A stretch of DNA of 64,000 bases, from assembly GCF_038235435.1 (NCBI RefSeq), contig NZ_CP151275.1, forward strand, positions 1,054,001-1,118,000. The letters run 5' to 3'. The stretch comes from Niveibacterium sp. SC-1 (GTDB lineage: Bacteria; Pseudomonadota; Gammaproteobacteria; Burkholderiales; Rhodocyclaceae). This document shows positions 25,409-38,908 of the stretch, piece by piece (position 1 is the stretch's first letter; each line of letters starts with the position of its first letter). A program made the translations under genes and the position numbers. The notes under the pieces were generated by a model. That model was given only the letters and a program-made list of their open reading frames with translations. It searched no databases and had not been told where the DNA came from.

Positions 25409-26848
25409 ATGGCTTCGCGCATGGGAGGGCTTCTGGCGCGCGCAGGGGCGTCCCTGAAGCAGGCGTGGCCCCACATCATCCTGGCCTTCGGCTGCGCGAT
25501 CGTGCTGACCCTCTTGGTGGTCAGCTTCCAGCAACGCCAGCTGGCCCTGACTGCCGTCGACGTGGCGCGCTCCAATGCGCAGCTACTGCGTCGCCTCGAT
25601 GCGATCCAGCTCCTGATGGCCGACTGCGAGAGCAGCGTGCGCGGCTACGTGATCACCCGCGACCCCGCCGTGCTCGATGTCTACTACCGCGCCAAGGGCG
25701 AGCTGCCTGACGCGGTGAACGCGATCCGGCGCGACTACCCGATCGACGAGGGCCGCCGCTCCGAGATGAACGACCTGCTCGACATGCTCAGTGCCAAGCA
25801 GGCCGTGCTCGCGACCGCGGTGGAGACCTTGCAGCGGGGCGAGAACTACGTCGCCGACCGGCGCGGCCGGGAGTACATGGACCGTATCCGCGTCCTGCTC
25901 GGCGACATGCGCGACAAGGTGCGGCATGACGGCGAGGGCTTGCTTGCCCAGTTCCTCGACCGCTACCGCGATTCCTGGCTGGTGACCCTGGGCCTCTCCT
26001 GTCTCGCCATGCTGCTGCTGGTGATGCTCTTCTCGTCGAGCCAGCGGCGTACCGTGTTGCAGCAGCGACTTCACAACATCCTGCGCACCGAGGCCGACCG
26101 CCTGGAGGCCACGGTGGCGGCGCGCACGGTGGAGCTCTCCGAGCTGGCCTCGCACCTGAACGTGATCCGCGAGAGCGAGAAGGAAAGCCTTGCGCGCGAG
26201 CTGCACGACGAACTCGGCGCGGTGCTCACGGCCGCCAAGATGGAAGTCGCCACGATCCAGCGACGTTCCGGGGCCAGCATGGACGAGGCGATGCGCGAAC
26301 GTTTCGCGCGCCTGATCGAACTGCTCAATACCGGTATCGGCATCAAGCGTCGCATCATCGACGACCTGCGCCCGCCGCTCCTGATCGAACTCGGACTCAC
26401 GGCCGCCCTGCGTGCCATGGCCGAGGACTTTGCGCATGCCCAGGGGGTGAAACTGAGGCTGGAGCTGCCCGAGGACGAACCGGTCCTCAATGAGGAGACC
26501 TCGCTCGCCTTCTTCCGCATCGCGCAGGAGAGCCTCACGAATATCCGCAAGTACGCCCACGCGACCGAGGTCGAACTCTGGCTCCGGCGCGGCCCGGACG
26601 GGGGCCTCGAACTCAGCGTCGCGGACAACGGCAGGGGCTTTGACGCCGGCGTGCTGCCGACCCGCAGCCATGGCATCACCGGCATGCGCCACCGCATGCG
26701 GATGCTCAACGGGGCCTTGCGCATCGACACCCGTCCCGGATCGGGCGCCCGCGTGGTCGCGCTGGTGCCACCGGCCGGGCTGGGCGAGGCGAACGCGAGT
26801 TCCGTCGTCGGGGCACGCATTTCACCGCCGCAGTCGATCCTGCACTAA
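25409..26848 (+). CDS. NarX-type sensor histidine kinase with CHASE3 domain
   Basis: 479 residues. Two membrane segments (about 21-40 and 190-208) bracket a CHASE3-like four-helix sensor (QLLMADCESSVRGYVITRDP). Then a coiled stretch, a HisKA_3 dimerisation helix with phosphoacceptor His266 (ARELHDELGAVLTAAKME), and a HATPase domain (ESLTNIRKYAHATEVEL, DNGRGF, HGITGMRHRM). Kinases of this class pair with NarL/LuxR-type regulators; none is adjacent, so it is an orphan. Start ATG follows AAGGAGAGAAGG. Confidence 0.92.
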   Translation: MASRMGGLLARAGASLKQAWPHIILAFGCAIVLTLLVVSFQQRQLALTAVDVARSNAQLLRRLDAIQLLMADCESSVRGYVITRDPAVLDVYYRAKGELPDAVNAIRRDYPIDEGRRSEMNDLLDMLSAKQAVLATAVETLQRGENYVADRRGREYMDRIRVLLGDMRDKVRHDGEGLLAQFLDRYRDSWLVTLGLSCLAMLLLVMLFSSSQRRTVLQQRLHNILRTEADRLEATVAARTVELSELASHLNVIRESEKESLARELHDELGAVLTAAKMEVATIQRRSGASMDEAMRERFARLIELLNTGIGIKRRIIDDLRPPLLIELGLTAALRAMAEDFAHAQGVKLRLELPEDEPVLNEETSLAFFRIAQESLTNIRKYAHATEVELWLRRGPDGGLELSVADNGRGFDAGVLPTRSHGITGMRHRMRMLNGALRIDTRPGSGARVVALVPPAGLGEANASSVVGARISPPQSILH

Positions 26849-26860
26849 GCGCCGTTTGAG

Positions 26861-26877
26861 GCCGCGCCGGGCGCGGC
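26861..26877. terminator. GC-rich hairpin between convergent kinase genes
   Basis: GCCGCGC (26861-26867), loop CGG, GCGCGGC (26871-26877). No T-run, so it may not be an intrinsic terminator, but it sits exactly between two convergent genes. Confidence 0.35.
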
Positions 26878-26886
26878 TCGCCAGGC

Positions 26887-27987
26887 TCAGGCGCCCTGGC
26901 GCCGCGGCAGGCGGACGAGGAAACGGGTGCCAGCGTCAGTGTTGGTCTCAAGCCGGATGTCGCCGCCGTGCATGCGCGCAAATTCGCGTGCGATATGCAG
27001 GCCCAGACCGAGCCCGTCGGATTCGCGCGTGCCGCGCTGGCTGCCGCGGAAGGGTTCGAAGATGTGCGCGCGCAGGGTCTCCGGGATGGTGCCGCCGTTG
27101 CGTACGCCGAGCTCGATCCACTGCGCATCGCGGCCGTCGATCCGCACGCTCACGGGCACCTCCGGCGTGCCATGTTGCAGGGCGTTGCCAATGAGGTTGG
27201 AGACGATCTGGGAGAGCAGGTTTTCGTCGCCCTCCAGCTGGCAGTCGCCCTCGGCCTCCAGGTGCAGTTCGCGGTCGGGCCGGCGGGCGCGACACTCGTC
27301 GGCGATGAAGACGGCGAGCGCGTGCAGGTCCAGGCCCACCGGTTCGACGTGCAGGCGCCCGCCTTGCAGGCGGGCGAGGTTGAGCAACTGGTCGACCATC
27401 CGCGTCATGCGCGTGGCGGAGCTCTTGATGCGCCCGGCCGCGGCGCGGCTCTTGTCCTCCTTGGCAAGGAAGAGCAGCACCTCGGAGGAAGCCATCACCG
27501 CGGAGAGCGGGGTGCGCAAGTCGTGGCCCAGCACCGCCATGAACATCTCGTTGGCTTCGAGCAACTGTTGCATGGTCGCGAGCTGCTCGGCGAGCTGCTG
27601 CTTCTGTTGCTCGAGGCGCACGAAGACCTCGACCTTGCTGGCGAGGATGCGCGTGTCGAAGGGCTTGTAGAGGAAGTCCACCGCGCCGGCCTCGTAGCCC
27701 TTGAAGGTGCGGCTGGCGTCATGCGCGCTGGCGGTGAGGAAGATGATCGGCACGCTGCGGGTGCGGGTAGTGCCGCGCATCAGCTCCGCCAGCTCGAAGC
27801 CGTCCATGCCCGGCATGTTCACATCGAGGATCGCCAGCGCGACCTCGTGCTGCAGGAGTATCTCCAGCGCCTCGGGGCCGGAGCGGGCCTTGAGCACCGT
27901 GACCCGGGGGCTGGCCAGCAGCGCTTCGAGCGCGATGATGTTGTGCTCGATGTCGTCGACGATCAGGAGCTTGATGTTCTTTTCCAT
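26887..27987 (-). CDS. Response-regulator/histidine kinase (REC-HisKA-HATPase)
   Basis: 366 residues from ATG 27987. Receiver domain 5-120 with phosphoacceptor Asp55 (AILDVNMPGMDG) and conserved Lys108 (YKPFD); short coiled linker; HisKA with His155 (VLGHDLRTPLSAVMASSE); HATPase with DGLGLGLHIAREFARMHGG. No membrane segment, so cytosolic. Fourth and last gene of the operon hybrid kinase-CheR-CheB-this; it may be the downstream relay of the hybrid kinase. The ribosome site is weak (TGAGG). Confidence 0.92.
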   Translation of the reverse strand: MEKNIKLLIVDDIEHNIIALEALLASPRVTVLKARSGPEALEILLQHEVALAILDVNMPGMDGFELAELMRGTTRTRSVPIIFLTASAHDASRTFKGYEAGAVDFLYKPFDTRILASKVEVFVRLEQQKQQLAEQLATMQQLLEANEMFMAVLGHDLRTPLSAVMASSEVLLFLAKEDKSRAAAGRIKSSATRMTRMVDQLLNLARLQGGRLHVEPVGLDLHALAVFIADECRARRPDRELHLEAEGDCQLEGDENLLSQIVSNLIGNALQHGTPEVPVSVRIDGRDAQWIELGVRNGGTIPETLRAHIFEPFRGSQRGTRESDGLGLGLHIAREFARMHGGDIRLETNTDAGTRFLVRLPRRQGA

Positions 27988-27991
27988 GGCC

Positions 27992-28603
27992 TCAGTCTTT
28001 TCCACCGCGTCCAGCAAGGTCCAGCTCGCCCAGGCGCTCAGCCAGGGTGTCCAGGCTGAGTACTTCGTCGGGGGCATGCCGCTCGATTGCAGCGAGCGGC
28101 ATGGCAGGGTGTGCGGCGCTCACCGGGTCCTGAACCCAGGTGCGTCCGCCCTCGGCCCGGATGGTCGCCAGGCCCTGCGCCCCGTCGTCGCTGGCGCCGG
28201 TGAGCAGGATGCCCAGCAGGCGCTGGCGGAAGACCCAGGCCGCGGATTCGAACAGCACGTCGATCGAGGGCCGCGAGAACTTCACCGGCGGGTCCACCGA
28301 GAGAGCAAGCGCCGGGCCGGCTTCCACCAATAGATGGTAGCCGGGTGGCGCGATGTACACATGGCCGCCGTGCAGCGGCGCCTTGTCCAGGGCCTCGCTC
28401 ACCGGCAGCTGGCAGCGTTCGGCGAAAAGTCCGGCGAGCAGGCTGGGCACATCGGGCCGCAGATGCAGGACCACCAGCACCGCGGGCGCGAAGCGGCGCG
28501 GTAAGGCGGCGAGCACGCGCGAGAGCGCCTCGATGCCGCCGGCCGAGGCGCCGATCACCACGGCTTCGCCGGCCTTGCGCAGTCGGGCCGAGGTGGGCTT
28601 CAT
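27992..28603 (-). CDS. CheB-type protein-glutamate methylesterase (catalytic domain only)
   Basis: 203 residues; the methylesterase domain without the usual receiver. Catalytic triad: Ser20 (GASAGG), His47 (VLHLRPD) and Asp139 or Asp140 (GASDDGAQG). Its ATG overlaps the cheR-like stop by 3 bases. Removes methyl groups from glutamates; the substrate here may be a signalling protein other than a chemoreceptor, since no receptor gene is close. Confidence 0.9.
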   Translation of the reverse strand: MKPTSARLRKAGEAVVIGASAGGIEALSRVLAALPRRFAPAVLVVLHLRPDVPSLLAGLFAERCQLPVSEALDKAPLHGGHVYIAPPGYHLLVEAGPALALSVDPPVKFSRPSIDVLFESAAWVFRQRLLGILLTGASDDGAQGLATIRAEGGRTWVQDPVSAAHPAMPLAAIERHAPDEVLSLDTLAERLGELDLAGRGGKD

Positions 28604-29435
28604 CGCTTCTGGTAGAGACGTTCGGCCGCGTCGAACTCGTCGAAGCGGTGGCCGTGGGCGGAGAAGCGCAGGCTCTCCTTGCTGCCCAGCCCGAGGAAGC
28701 CGCGATGCACCAGCGCCTCCTCGAAGAGGCCGATGACGCGGTCCTGCAGCGCACGGTCGAAGTAGATCAGCACGTTGCGGCAGGAAATCAGCTGGGCTTC
28801 GAGGAAGACGCTGTCGGTGGACAGGCTGTGGTCCGCGACCACCATGCTGCGCTTGAGCTCGTCGGAGAACTTCGCCGCGCCGTAGGCCGCGTGGTAGTAG
28901 TCCGAGAGCGAGCCCCTGCCGCCGGCCGCCAGGTAGTTGCGGCTGAACTCGGCGACGCGTTCGAGCGGATAGACGCCGGCCTCCGCGATGCGCAGTGCCT
29001 CCTGGTTGATGTCGGTGGCGTAGATGAGGCAGCGCTCGATCAGGCCTTCCTCGGCGAGGAGGATGGCCATGGACCAGAGCTCCTCGCCGCTGCTGCAGCC
29101 GGCGACCCAGACCTTGAGCGAGGGGTAGGTGCGCAATACCGGGACGACCTTCTCGCGGATGGCGCGGAAGTAGCCCGGGTCGCGGAACATCTCGCTCACC
29201 TGCACCGTGAGGTACTGGAAGAGGCGGGCGAAAACCGTGGCGTCGCGCAGGATGCGTTCCTGCAGGCGCGAGAGGTTTTCGCAGCCGAGGTCCTGCAGCG
29301 CCTGCGTCAGCCGGCGGCGCAGCGAGGAGCCCGCATAGTGGCGGAAGTCGTGGTGGTACTTGAGGTAGATCGCCTCCAGCAGGAGCCGCAGCTCGATGTC
29401 GAAGTCGTCGAGAGGGGCGGGTTTCGCCTGCCGGC

Positions 29436-29439
<4 letters not shown>
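28600..29439 (-). CDS. CheR-type protein-glutamate O-methyltransferase
   Basis: 279 residues from ATG 29439, overlapping the hybrid kinase stop by 4 bases. N-terminal helical CheR domain (FDIELRLLLEAIYLKYHHDFRHY) and a SAM-binding fold: VWVAGCSSGEELWSMAILLAE, YATDINQEAL, ISCRNVLIYFD. Forms with the adjacent methylesterase a reversible methylation pair. Confidence 0.93.
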
Positions 29440-32915
<3,476 letters not shown>

Positions 32916-33107
32916 CTTTTCTCTTGGGTGCTGGGCGAAGTCTGTCGGGGATTGGCAACGGTCCCGCAGACGAGTCTTTTACCCGAAGCAGGCCAGGCCG
33001 CCTTGTAGGACAACGCCGCATCTTGCAGGCGCGCCGCCGGATGGCGATGCAGCGCTGGCGCTATCCTGCAGCGTTTGTCTTCCTGCCTCCGCCCGGATCC
33101 CCGCCGA

Positions 33108-34178
33108 ATGAAGCCACGCCTCGCCGCGCGCCCCTCCTTGCTCCTCGTCCTGCTGGCCTGTCTGAGCGCCTGCGGCGCGCACAACCCTTACTACGATCCG
33201 GCCCGCCGCCATCACACGCCCGAAGGCTTTCGCAACAACTACCCGATGCAGGCGCCCTCGCGCTCCGACACCTTGCGCTGGCAGTGGGAGCGCTGGCGCG
33301 ATGGCCTGCCGCCCGCACCGCAGGATCTGCCAACGCCGGTCGAGCCCGACCTCGCCGCGCTGGCGCATCCGGGGCCGCGGCCTGCGGTGACCTGGATCGG
33401 CCACGCGACGGTGCTGCTGCAGGTCGCGGGCCGCAACGTCCTGACCGACCCGCAGTTCTCCGAACGGGCTTCGCCTTTCAGTTTCGCCGGGCCGAAGCGC
33501 GCGCAGCCCCCCGGCGTGCCGCTGGCTTCGCTGCCGCATATCGACCTGGTGCTGATCTCGCACAACCACTACGACCATCTGGACCAGGCGAGCCTCGCTG
33601 CGCTCGCGCGGCAGGCCGGCGGCGCACCGGAACTGGTGGTGCCGCTGGGCATCGAGACGTGGATGGCGGAGGAAGTACCGGAATGGCCCAGGGACAGGAT
33701 CCATCGCTTCGACTGGTGGGATGGCCGGGCTTTCGGGGAACTGCGGACCACCCTGGTGCCGGTGCAGCACTGGAGCGCCCGTGGCCTCTTCGACCGCAAC
33801 GAGACGCTGTGGGGCGGCTGGGTGCTGGAGGCGCCGGATTTCCGCTTCTTCTTCTCGGGCGATCTCGGCTATTCACGCGACGTCGCCGACATCGCGGCGC
33901 GCTTTCCGCAGGGTTTCGACTTCGCCGCGATCGCGATCGGCGCCTACGAACCGCGCTGGTTCATGCACTCGCAGCATGTGGACCCGACGGAGGCGGTGCG
34001 GGTTTTCCGCGAGCTCAAGGTGCGCCGCGCACTGGGCATCCACTGGGGCACCTTCGCGCTGACCGACGAACCGCTCGACCAGCCGCCGCGCGATCTTGCG
34101 CAAGCGCGCGCGGCGCAGGGCGTGGCCGAGTCCGACTTCTTCGTCCTGCGCCACGGCGAGACGCGGGTGCTGCCCTGA
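33108..34178 (+). CDS. Metallo-beta-lactamase-fold lipoprotein (RomA/NAPE-PLD-like)
   Basis: 356 residues from ATG 33108. Lipoprotein signal LLLVLLACLSAC, with the lipidated Cys near residue 22. Metal-binding motif SHNHYDHLD in the middle and further ligands in FSGDLGYSRD and IHWGTF. This pattern matches bacterial outer-membrane hydrolases related to N-acyl-phosphatidylethanolamine phospholipase D and Klebsiella RomA. Substrate unknown; phospholipid-type hydrolysis is a guess. Abuts the convergent nrtR gene with no gap. Confidence 0.88.
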   Translation: MKPRLAARPSLLLVLLACLSACGAHNPYYDPARRHHTPEGFRNNYPMQAPSRSDTLRWQWERWRDGLPPAPQDLPTPVEPDLAALAHPGPRPAVTWIGHATVLLQVAGRNVLTDPQFSERASPFSFAGPKRAQPPGVPLASLPHIDLVLISHNHYDHLDQASLAALARQAGGAPELVVPLGIETWMAEEVPEWPRDRIHRFDWWDGRAFGELRTTLVPVQHWSARGLFDRNETLWGGWVLEAPDFRFFFSGDLGYSRDVADIAARFPQGFDFAAIAIGAYEPRWFMHSQHVDPTEAVRVFRELKVRRALGIHWGTFALTDEPLDQPPRDLAQARAAQGVAESDFFVLRHGETRVLP

Positions 34179-34880
34179 TCAGAAACCGCGGTTGATCAGC
34201 TTGAGCCGCGTGCGGAAGGCCGGCTTGAGCCGGTAGAGCTGCGCGGGACGGAAAGGCCCATCGGCGCGCTGGGCACCGGGCACCGCTTCGAGCATGTCCA
34301 TCTCGTCCATCTTGCGGCGGAAGCTCACCTTGTTGATGGTGCTGCCCATCACCGCTTCGTAGATCTGCTGGAGCTCCGGCAGGGTGAAGGCCTCGCCGGC
34401 GAGGTGGCAGGGCAGGGACGAGTACTGCGACTTCGCCCGCAGGCGCTCGACCGCCGCAGCGAGGATCCGCGCATGGTCGAAAGGCAGGGGCTCGGGCAGC
34501 GCGTCGACCGGCAGGATTGCGAGCTCCGGATGTGCAGTCTCGGAGAGCAGGTCGGGCGCCACCAGCGCGTAATAGGCGAGCGAGACGGACCAGCCGCGCG
34601 GATCGCGGCGCGCACCGGAGAAGCTGCCGAGCTGCTCCAGGTAAGGGCTGCTCACGCCTGCCTTCTCGCGCAGCACCCGCGCCGCGGAGGCTTCGGCGTC
34701 GCCGTCCTCCTGCGCGTGGATGTAGCCACCGGGCAGTGCCAGCCGACCCTTGAAGGGCATCTGCTCCCGCTTGAGCAGCGCCACATGCAGGGCATTGTTC
34801 CGCAAGACCAGCAGCACGACGTCCACCGTGCAGATGATGTTGGGATACGCTTCCGCGGTTCTGGGATCGGGTCTGCTCAC
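34179..34880 (-). CDS. nrtR: NrtR-family NAD-metabolism transcriptional repressor
   Basis: 233 residues from GTG 34880 (no ATG near; ribosome site weak). N-terminal Nudix-like domain (about 13-140; GRLALPGGYIHAQEDGDAEASAARVLREKAG) in which the catalytic box has lost its Glu pair (REKAG instead of REExG), as expected for a sensor, and a C-terminal winged helix (FTLPELQQIYEAVMGSTINKVSFRRKM). NrtR proteins bind ADP-ribose and repress NAD salvage genes. It diverges from exactly such an operon. Confidence 0.92.
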   Translation of the reverse strand: MSRPDPRTAEAYPNIICTVDVVLLVLRNNALHVALLKREQMPFKGRLALPGGYIHAQEDGDAEASAARVLREKAGVSSPYLEQLGSFSGARRDPRGWSVSLAYYALVAPDLLSETAHPELAILPVDALPEPLPFDHARILAAAVERLRAKSQYSSLPCHLAGEAFTLPELQQIYEAVMGSTINKVSFRRKMDEMDMLEAVPGAQRADGPFRPAQLYRLKPAFRTRLKLINRGF

Positions 34881-34996
34881 GGCGCAATACGCGGGGTCGA
34901 AGGCAGGCGCATTCTACGCATGCCATCCGGCGCGGCGGTGCCTGGCGCGCGGTCCGTGACGCGTTCCGCAATCGAGCCTCCGCTCCAGACGGCCAC

Positions 34997-35017
34997 TTAG
35001 TTGCATTGTGCAAATAA
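34997..35017. promoter_or_regulatory. Candidate NrtR operator
   Basis: A 21-bp palindrome: arm TTAGTTGCA (34997-35005), spacer TTG, arm TGCAAATAA (35009-35017), one mismatch in nine pairs. It covers the -35 element TTGCAT (35001-35006), which is 18 bases from TAGTAT (35025-35030), the likely promoter of the NAD operon. The 21-bp size fits NrtR operators. Confidence 0.75.
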
Positions 35018-35071
35018 GGTGTCCTAGTATTCGCTCCATGGCCGCGCCGCGGCCGGTACAGGAGAGTTGCC

Positions 35072-35965
35072 ATGAGCCCGCAGCAGGCCCTCAAGGTGCA
35101 ATTGCTGGTCATCGACCCCCAGAACGATTTCTGCGACCTGCCGGAGGGCTGGTTGCCGCCCGATCCGCTGCACGCCGATGCGCGCACTCAGTCCGGCATC
35201 CAGCCTGCCTTGCCGGTGGCCGGCGCCCATGCGGACATGCAGCGGCTCGCAGGCTTCGTGCGCGAAGCCGGTGCCGCGCTCGACGCGATCACCCTCACGC
35301 TCGACTCCCACCACCGCGTCGGGATCGAACGCCCGACCTTCTGGCGGAAGGGCGACGGCGGGGCGGTCGATCCCTTCACCACGATCACCGCCGCCGACGT
35401 GCGCACCGGACGTTTCGCGCCGCGCCATCCCGCGCATCGCGAACGCGTGCTCGCCTACCTCGACACGCTGGAGGCCGCCGGCCGCTACACGCTGATGGTG
35501 TGGCCGGTGCACTGCGAGATCGGCACCTGGGGTTATGCGGTGCATGCCGGCCTGCAGGCGGCCTACAACGAGTGGGAAGTCGCCCGCGGCACCCAGGTGC
35601 ACAAGGTGCTCAAGGGCAGCAATCCCTGGACCGAGCACTACAGCGCCCTCATGGCCGAAGTCCCCGATCCTGCCGATCCGCACACCCAGCTCAACCGGGC
35701 CCTGGTCGGCCGACTCGCCGCGGCCGATCTGCTGATCGTCGCGGGCGAGGCGGGCAGCCACTGCGTCAAGGCCACCGTGGAGCACTATGTGCAGCAAGTG
35801 CCCGCTGCGCTGGCGAGCCGCATCGTCTTGCTCACCGACTGCATCAGCCCGGTGGGCGGGTTCGAGGCGCAGTACCGCAAATTCCTCGACGACATGCGTG
35901 CGCGTGGCGTGCGCGTCGCCAGCAGCCAGGAAATCCGGGCCGAGCTTCGCGCTCGCGCCGCTTGA
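35072..35965 (+). CDS. Nicotinamidase-like isochorismatase-fold hydrolase
   Basis: 297 residues; AGGAGAG before ATG 35072. Catalytic triad of cysteine hydrolases: Asp15 (VIDPQNDFCD), probable Lys181 and Cys231 (GSHCVKATVEHYV); metal/substrate region DSHHRVGIERPTFW. About 80 residues longer than typical PncA, with extra loops. As first gene of an NAD salvage operon before pncB, conversion of nicotinamide to nicotinate is the natural assignment. Confidence 0.85.
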   Translation: MSPQQALKVQLLVIDPQNDFCDLPEGWLPPDPLHADARTQSGIQPALPVAGAHADMQRLAGFVREAGAALDAITLTLDSHHRVGIERPTFWRKGDGGAVDPFTTITAADVRTGRFAPRHPAHRERVLAYLDTLEAAGRYTLMVWPVHCEIGTWGYAVHAGLQAAYNEWEVARGTQVHKVLKGSNPWTEHYSALMAEVPDPADPHTQLNRALVGRLAAADLLIVAGEAGSHCVKATVEHYVQQVPAALASRIVLLTDCISPVGGFEAQYRKFLDDMRARGVRVASSQEIRAELRARAA

Positions 35966-35977
35966 GAAAGTCACTCC

Positions 35978-37186
35978 ATGTCCAGCTTCCAGCCCGCCAG
36001 CTTCCAGCCTGTCGTCCGCAGCCTTCTGGAGAACGATCTCTACAAGTTCACCATGTGGCAGGCGCTGCTGCACCAGCACCCGGGTGCCAGCGCCGAGTAC
36101 GGTTTCGTCTGCCGCAGCCAGACCCGCTTCCCGCTCGCCGAACTGCGCGAGGAGGTCGAACGCCAGCTCGACCACCTGTGCTCGCTGAGCTTCAGCGAAG
36201 AGGAGCTCGCCTACCTGCGCGGCCTGCGCTTCATCAAGGGTGACTTCGTCGACTTCCTCTCGGTCTTCCGCTTCCAGCGGCGCTTCATCAAGGTCGCCAC
36301 CGAGGGCGACAAGCTGACGATCCACGCCGAGGGCCCGCTGGTGCACGTGATGGGTTTCGAGATCTTCGTGCTCTACATCGTCAACGAGGTGTACTTCCGC
36401 CGCATCGGTGACACGGGCGAACGGCTCGCCGAAGGTCGCCGTCGCCTCGCCGACAAGGTCGCCCTGGTGAAGGCGCAGCGCTTCGAGCGCCGGCATCCTT
36501 TCGTGGTGACCGACTTCGGTTTGCGCCGCCGCTATTCCGGCGCCTGGCAGGACGAAGTCGTGAGCACCCTGCAGCGCGAACTGCCGCAGTACTTCACCGG
36601 CACCTCGAACGTGCACCTCGCGCGCACGCTGGGGCTCACGCCCATCGGCACCATGGCGCACGAATACCTGCAGGCCTTCCAGGCCCTGGGTTTCCGCCTG
36701 CGCGACTCGCAGCGTGCGGCGCTGGAAGGCTGGGTTCACGAGTACCGCGGCGACCTCGGCATCGCGCTCACCGACGTGATCGGCATGGATGCCTTCCTCG
36801 CCGATTTCGACCTCTACTTCGCCAAGCTCTTCGACGGCCTGCGCCACGATTCGGGCGATCCCTTCGAATGGGGCGAGAAGGCGCTCACGCACTACCAGAA
36901 GCTGCGCATTGACGCGAACACCAAGCGCCTGACCTTCTCCGACGCGCTGGACTTCCCGCGCAGCTTCGCGCTCTACGAACGCTTTGCCGACCGCATCGCG
37001 CCCGCCTTCGGCATCGGCACGCATCTCACCAACGACACCGGCGTACCTGCGCTCAACGTGGTGATGAAGATGCTCAGCTGCAACGGTCAGCCCACCGCCA
37101 AGCTCTCCGATTCGCCGGGCAAGACCCTGTGCGACGACGCCGTCTTCCTGGCCTACCTGCGCCAGGTCTTCAACAAGCCGGAGTAA
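35978..37186 (+). CDS. pncB: Nicotinate phosphoribosyltransferase
   Basis: 402 residues, the standard PncB length. Characteristic segments: [21 protein letters not shown] near the N terminus, [36 protein letters not shown] and [19 protein letters not shown], covering the phosphoribosyl-pyrophosphate site and the phosphorylated-His region. Converts nicotinate to nicotinate mononucleotide. Starts 12 bases after the hydrolase gene. Confidence 0.96.
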   Translation: MSSFQPASFQPVVRSLLENDLYKFTMWQALLHQHPGASAEYGFVCRSQTRFPLAELREEVERQLDHLCSLSFSEEELAYLRGLRFIKGDFVDFLSVFRFQRRFIKVATEGDKLTIHAEGPLVHVMGFEIFVLYIVNEVYFRRIGDTGERLAEGRRRLADKVALVKAQRFERRHPFVVTDFGLRRRYSGAWQDEVVSTLQRELPQYFTGTSNVHLARTLGLTPIGTMAHEYLQAFQALGFRLRDSQRAALEGWVHEYRGDLGIALTDVIGMDAFLADFDLYFAKLFDGLRHDSGDPFEWGEKALTHYQKLRIDANTKRLTFSDALDFPRSFALYERFADRIAPAFGIGTHLTNDTGVPALNVVMKMLSCNGQPTAKLSDSPGKTLCDDAVFLAYLRQVFNKPE

Positions 37187-37190
37187 GTGG

Positions 37191-38894
37191 ATGTTCCGAA
37201 TCACGCTCGCCCAGATCAACCCCATGGTCGGCGACATGCAAGGCAATCTTGCCCTGATGCGCGAGGCCGCCGCCAAGGCCGCGGCCGAGGGCGCACGCAT
37301 GGTGGTATTCCCCGAGCTTTCGCTCACCGGCTACTACCCGGGCGACCTGCTCGATGAAGAGGGCTTCCTCGACGCGGTCGATGCCGCGCTCGCCGAGGCA
37401 CTGGCCGCAACGCGTGCGACGCCGGGCCTGCACTGGGTGATCGGCGCGCCGCTGCGCCGCAGCGGTCCCGGCAAGGCGATCGAGAACGCGCTGCTGGTGC
37501 TGCAGGACGGCGAGGAGCGCCTGCGCTACGCCAAGCAGCTGCTGCCGACCTACAACATCTTCGACGAGCGCCGTCACTTCGAGCCGGGCCCCGACGTCGC
37601 GCGCGTGCTGCGCATCGATGACGTACGCATCGGCTTCCTGATCTGCGAGGACGGCTGGAACGACGACGGTGCCGACTACGCGGTCAATCCCTTCCTGCGG
37701 CTGGCCGACGCGGCGCCTGATCTCGTGGTGTCGATCAACGCGAGCCCCTCGCACGTGGGCAAGCGCGAGCAGCGCCACCAGCTGTTCGCCGCGGCCGCGC
37801 GGCGCAACGGATTGCCGCTGCTCTATGTGAACCAGGTGGGCGGGCAGGACCAGCTCGTCTTCGACGGCGCGTCCTTCGCGGTCACGCCGGAGGAGGGCGT
37901 GGTTTTCGAGGCGCGCCGCTTCGTGCCCGACACGGTGACGATCGGTTTTGCGGCAGGTCGCTTCCTCGACGCGCAGGGCAGGGCGCCCGCGAAGCCACCC
38001 GTCGAGGGGCTCGCGCGCATGGCCTTCTATCACCAGCAGATCGTGCTGGGCCTCTCCGACTACGCGCGTCGCTGCGGCTTCCGTCGCGCGGTGGTGGGCT
38101 CCTCCGGCGGCATCGACAGCGCACTCACGCTCGCGCTCGCGGCCGAGGCGCTGGGGCCGGAGAACGTGGTGGGCATCACCATGCCTTCGCGCTTTTCCTC
38201 CTCGGGCAGCGTCGATGATTCCGTGGCGCTCTGCGAGGCGCTCGGCGTGCAACTGCTGACGCATCCGATCCGCGAGATCGTCGCCGAGTTCGAGCGAGGC
38301 TTCGCCGCCGCGACCGGCGTCGCGGCCCAGGGTCTCACGCTGGAGAACCTGCAGGCGCGGGTGCGCGGCACCATCCTCATGGAGTACAGCAACGCCCACG
38401 GCCATCTCCTGCTCACTACCGGCAACAAGAGCGAGATCTCGGTGGGTTACTGCACGCTCTACGGCGACACCAATGGCGGCCTCGGCCTGATCGGTGATCT
38501 CTACAAGACGGAGGTCTTTGCGCTCGCCCGCGAGGTGAACGAAGCGGCGGGTCGCGTGCTGATTCCGCTGGCGATCATCGACAAGGAACCCTCCGCCGAA
38601 CTCGCCCCCGGCCAGCGCGATACCGACAGCCTGCCGCCGTATCCGGTGCTCGACGACATCCTCAAGCTGCTGATCGAGGGACGTCGACTGGGCGCGGAGG
38701 AGTGGGCCGAGGCCCACGCGCGCGTCGCCGCGTTGCGGGCCACGCCCGAGGGCGAGGCCCTGGTGGCGCGCATCCACAAGCTGGTCGCGCGCAACGAATA
38801 CAAGCGCCGCCAGGCACCGCCCATCCTGCGCCTGCGTCCACGCGCCTTCGGCAGCGGGCGCCAGATGCCGATCGCGGCTCGCCACGTTTTCTGA
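37191..38894 (+). CDS. nadE: Glutamine-dependent NAD+ synthetase
   Basis: 567 residues. N-terminal nitrilase-fold glutaminase (1-270) with Glu42 (PELSLTGYY), Lys in RYAKQLLPTYN and nucleophile Cys in LICEDGW; C-terminal synthetase (about 285-560) with the PP-loop SSGGIDSALT. Amidates nicotinate adenine dinucleotide using glutamine nitrogen. 4 bases after pncB. Confidence 0.96.
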   Translation: MFRITLAQINPMVGDMQGNLALMREAAAKAAAEGARMVVFPELSLTGYYPGDLLDEEGFLDAVDAALAEALAATRATPGLHWVIGAPLRRSGPGKAIENALLVLQDGEERLRYAKQLLPTYNIFDERRHFEPGPDVARVLRIDDVRIGFLICEDGWNDDGADYAVNPFLRLADAAPDLVVSINASPSHVGKREQRHQLFAAAARRNGLPLLYVNQVGGQDQLVFDGASFAVTPEEGVVFEARRFVPDTVTIGFAAGRFLDAQGRAPAKPPVEGLARMAFYHQQIVLGLSDYARRCGFRRAVVGSSGGIDSALTLALAAEALGPENVVGITMPSRFSSSGSVDDSVALCEALGVQLLTHPIREIVAEFERGFAAATGVAAQGLTLENLQARVRGTILMEYSNAHGHLLLTTGNKSEISVGYCTLYGDTNGGLGLIGDLYKTEVFALAREVNEAAGRVLIPLAIIDKEPSAELAPGQRDTDSLPPYPVLDDILKLLIEGRRLGAEEWAEAHARVAALRATPEGEALVARIHKLVARNEYKRRQAPPILRLRPRAFGSGRQMPIAARHVF

Positions 38895-38908
38895 ACGGAT
38901 ACTCCCGC

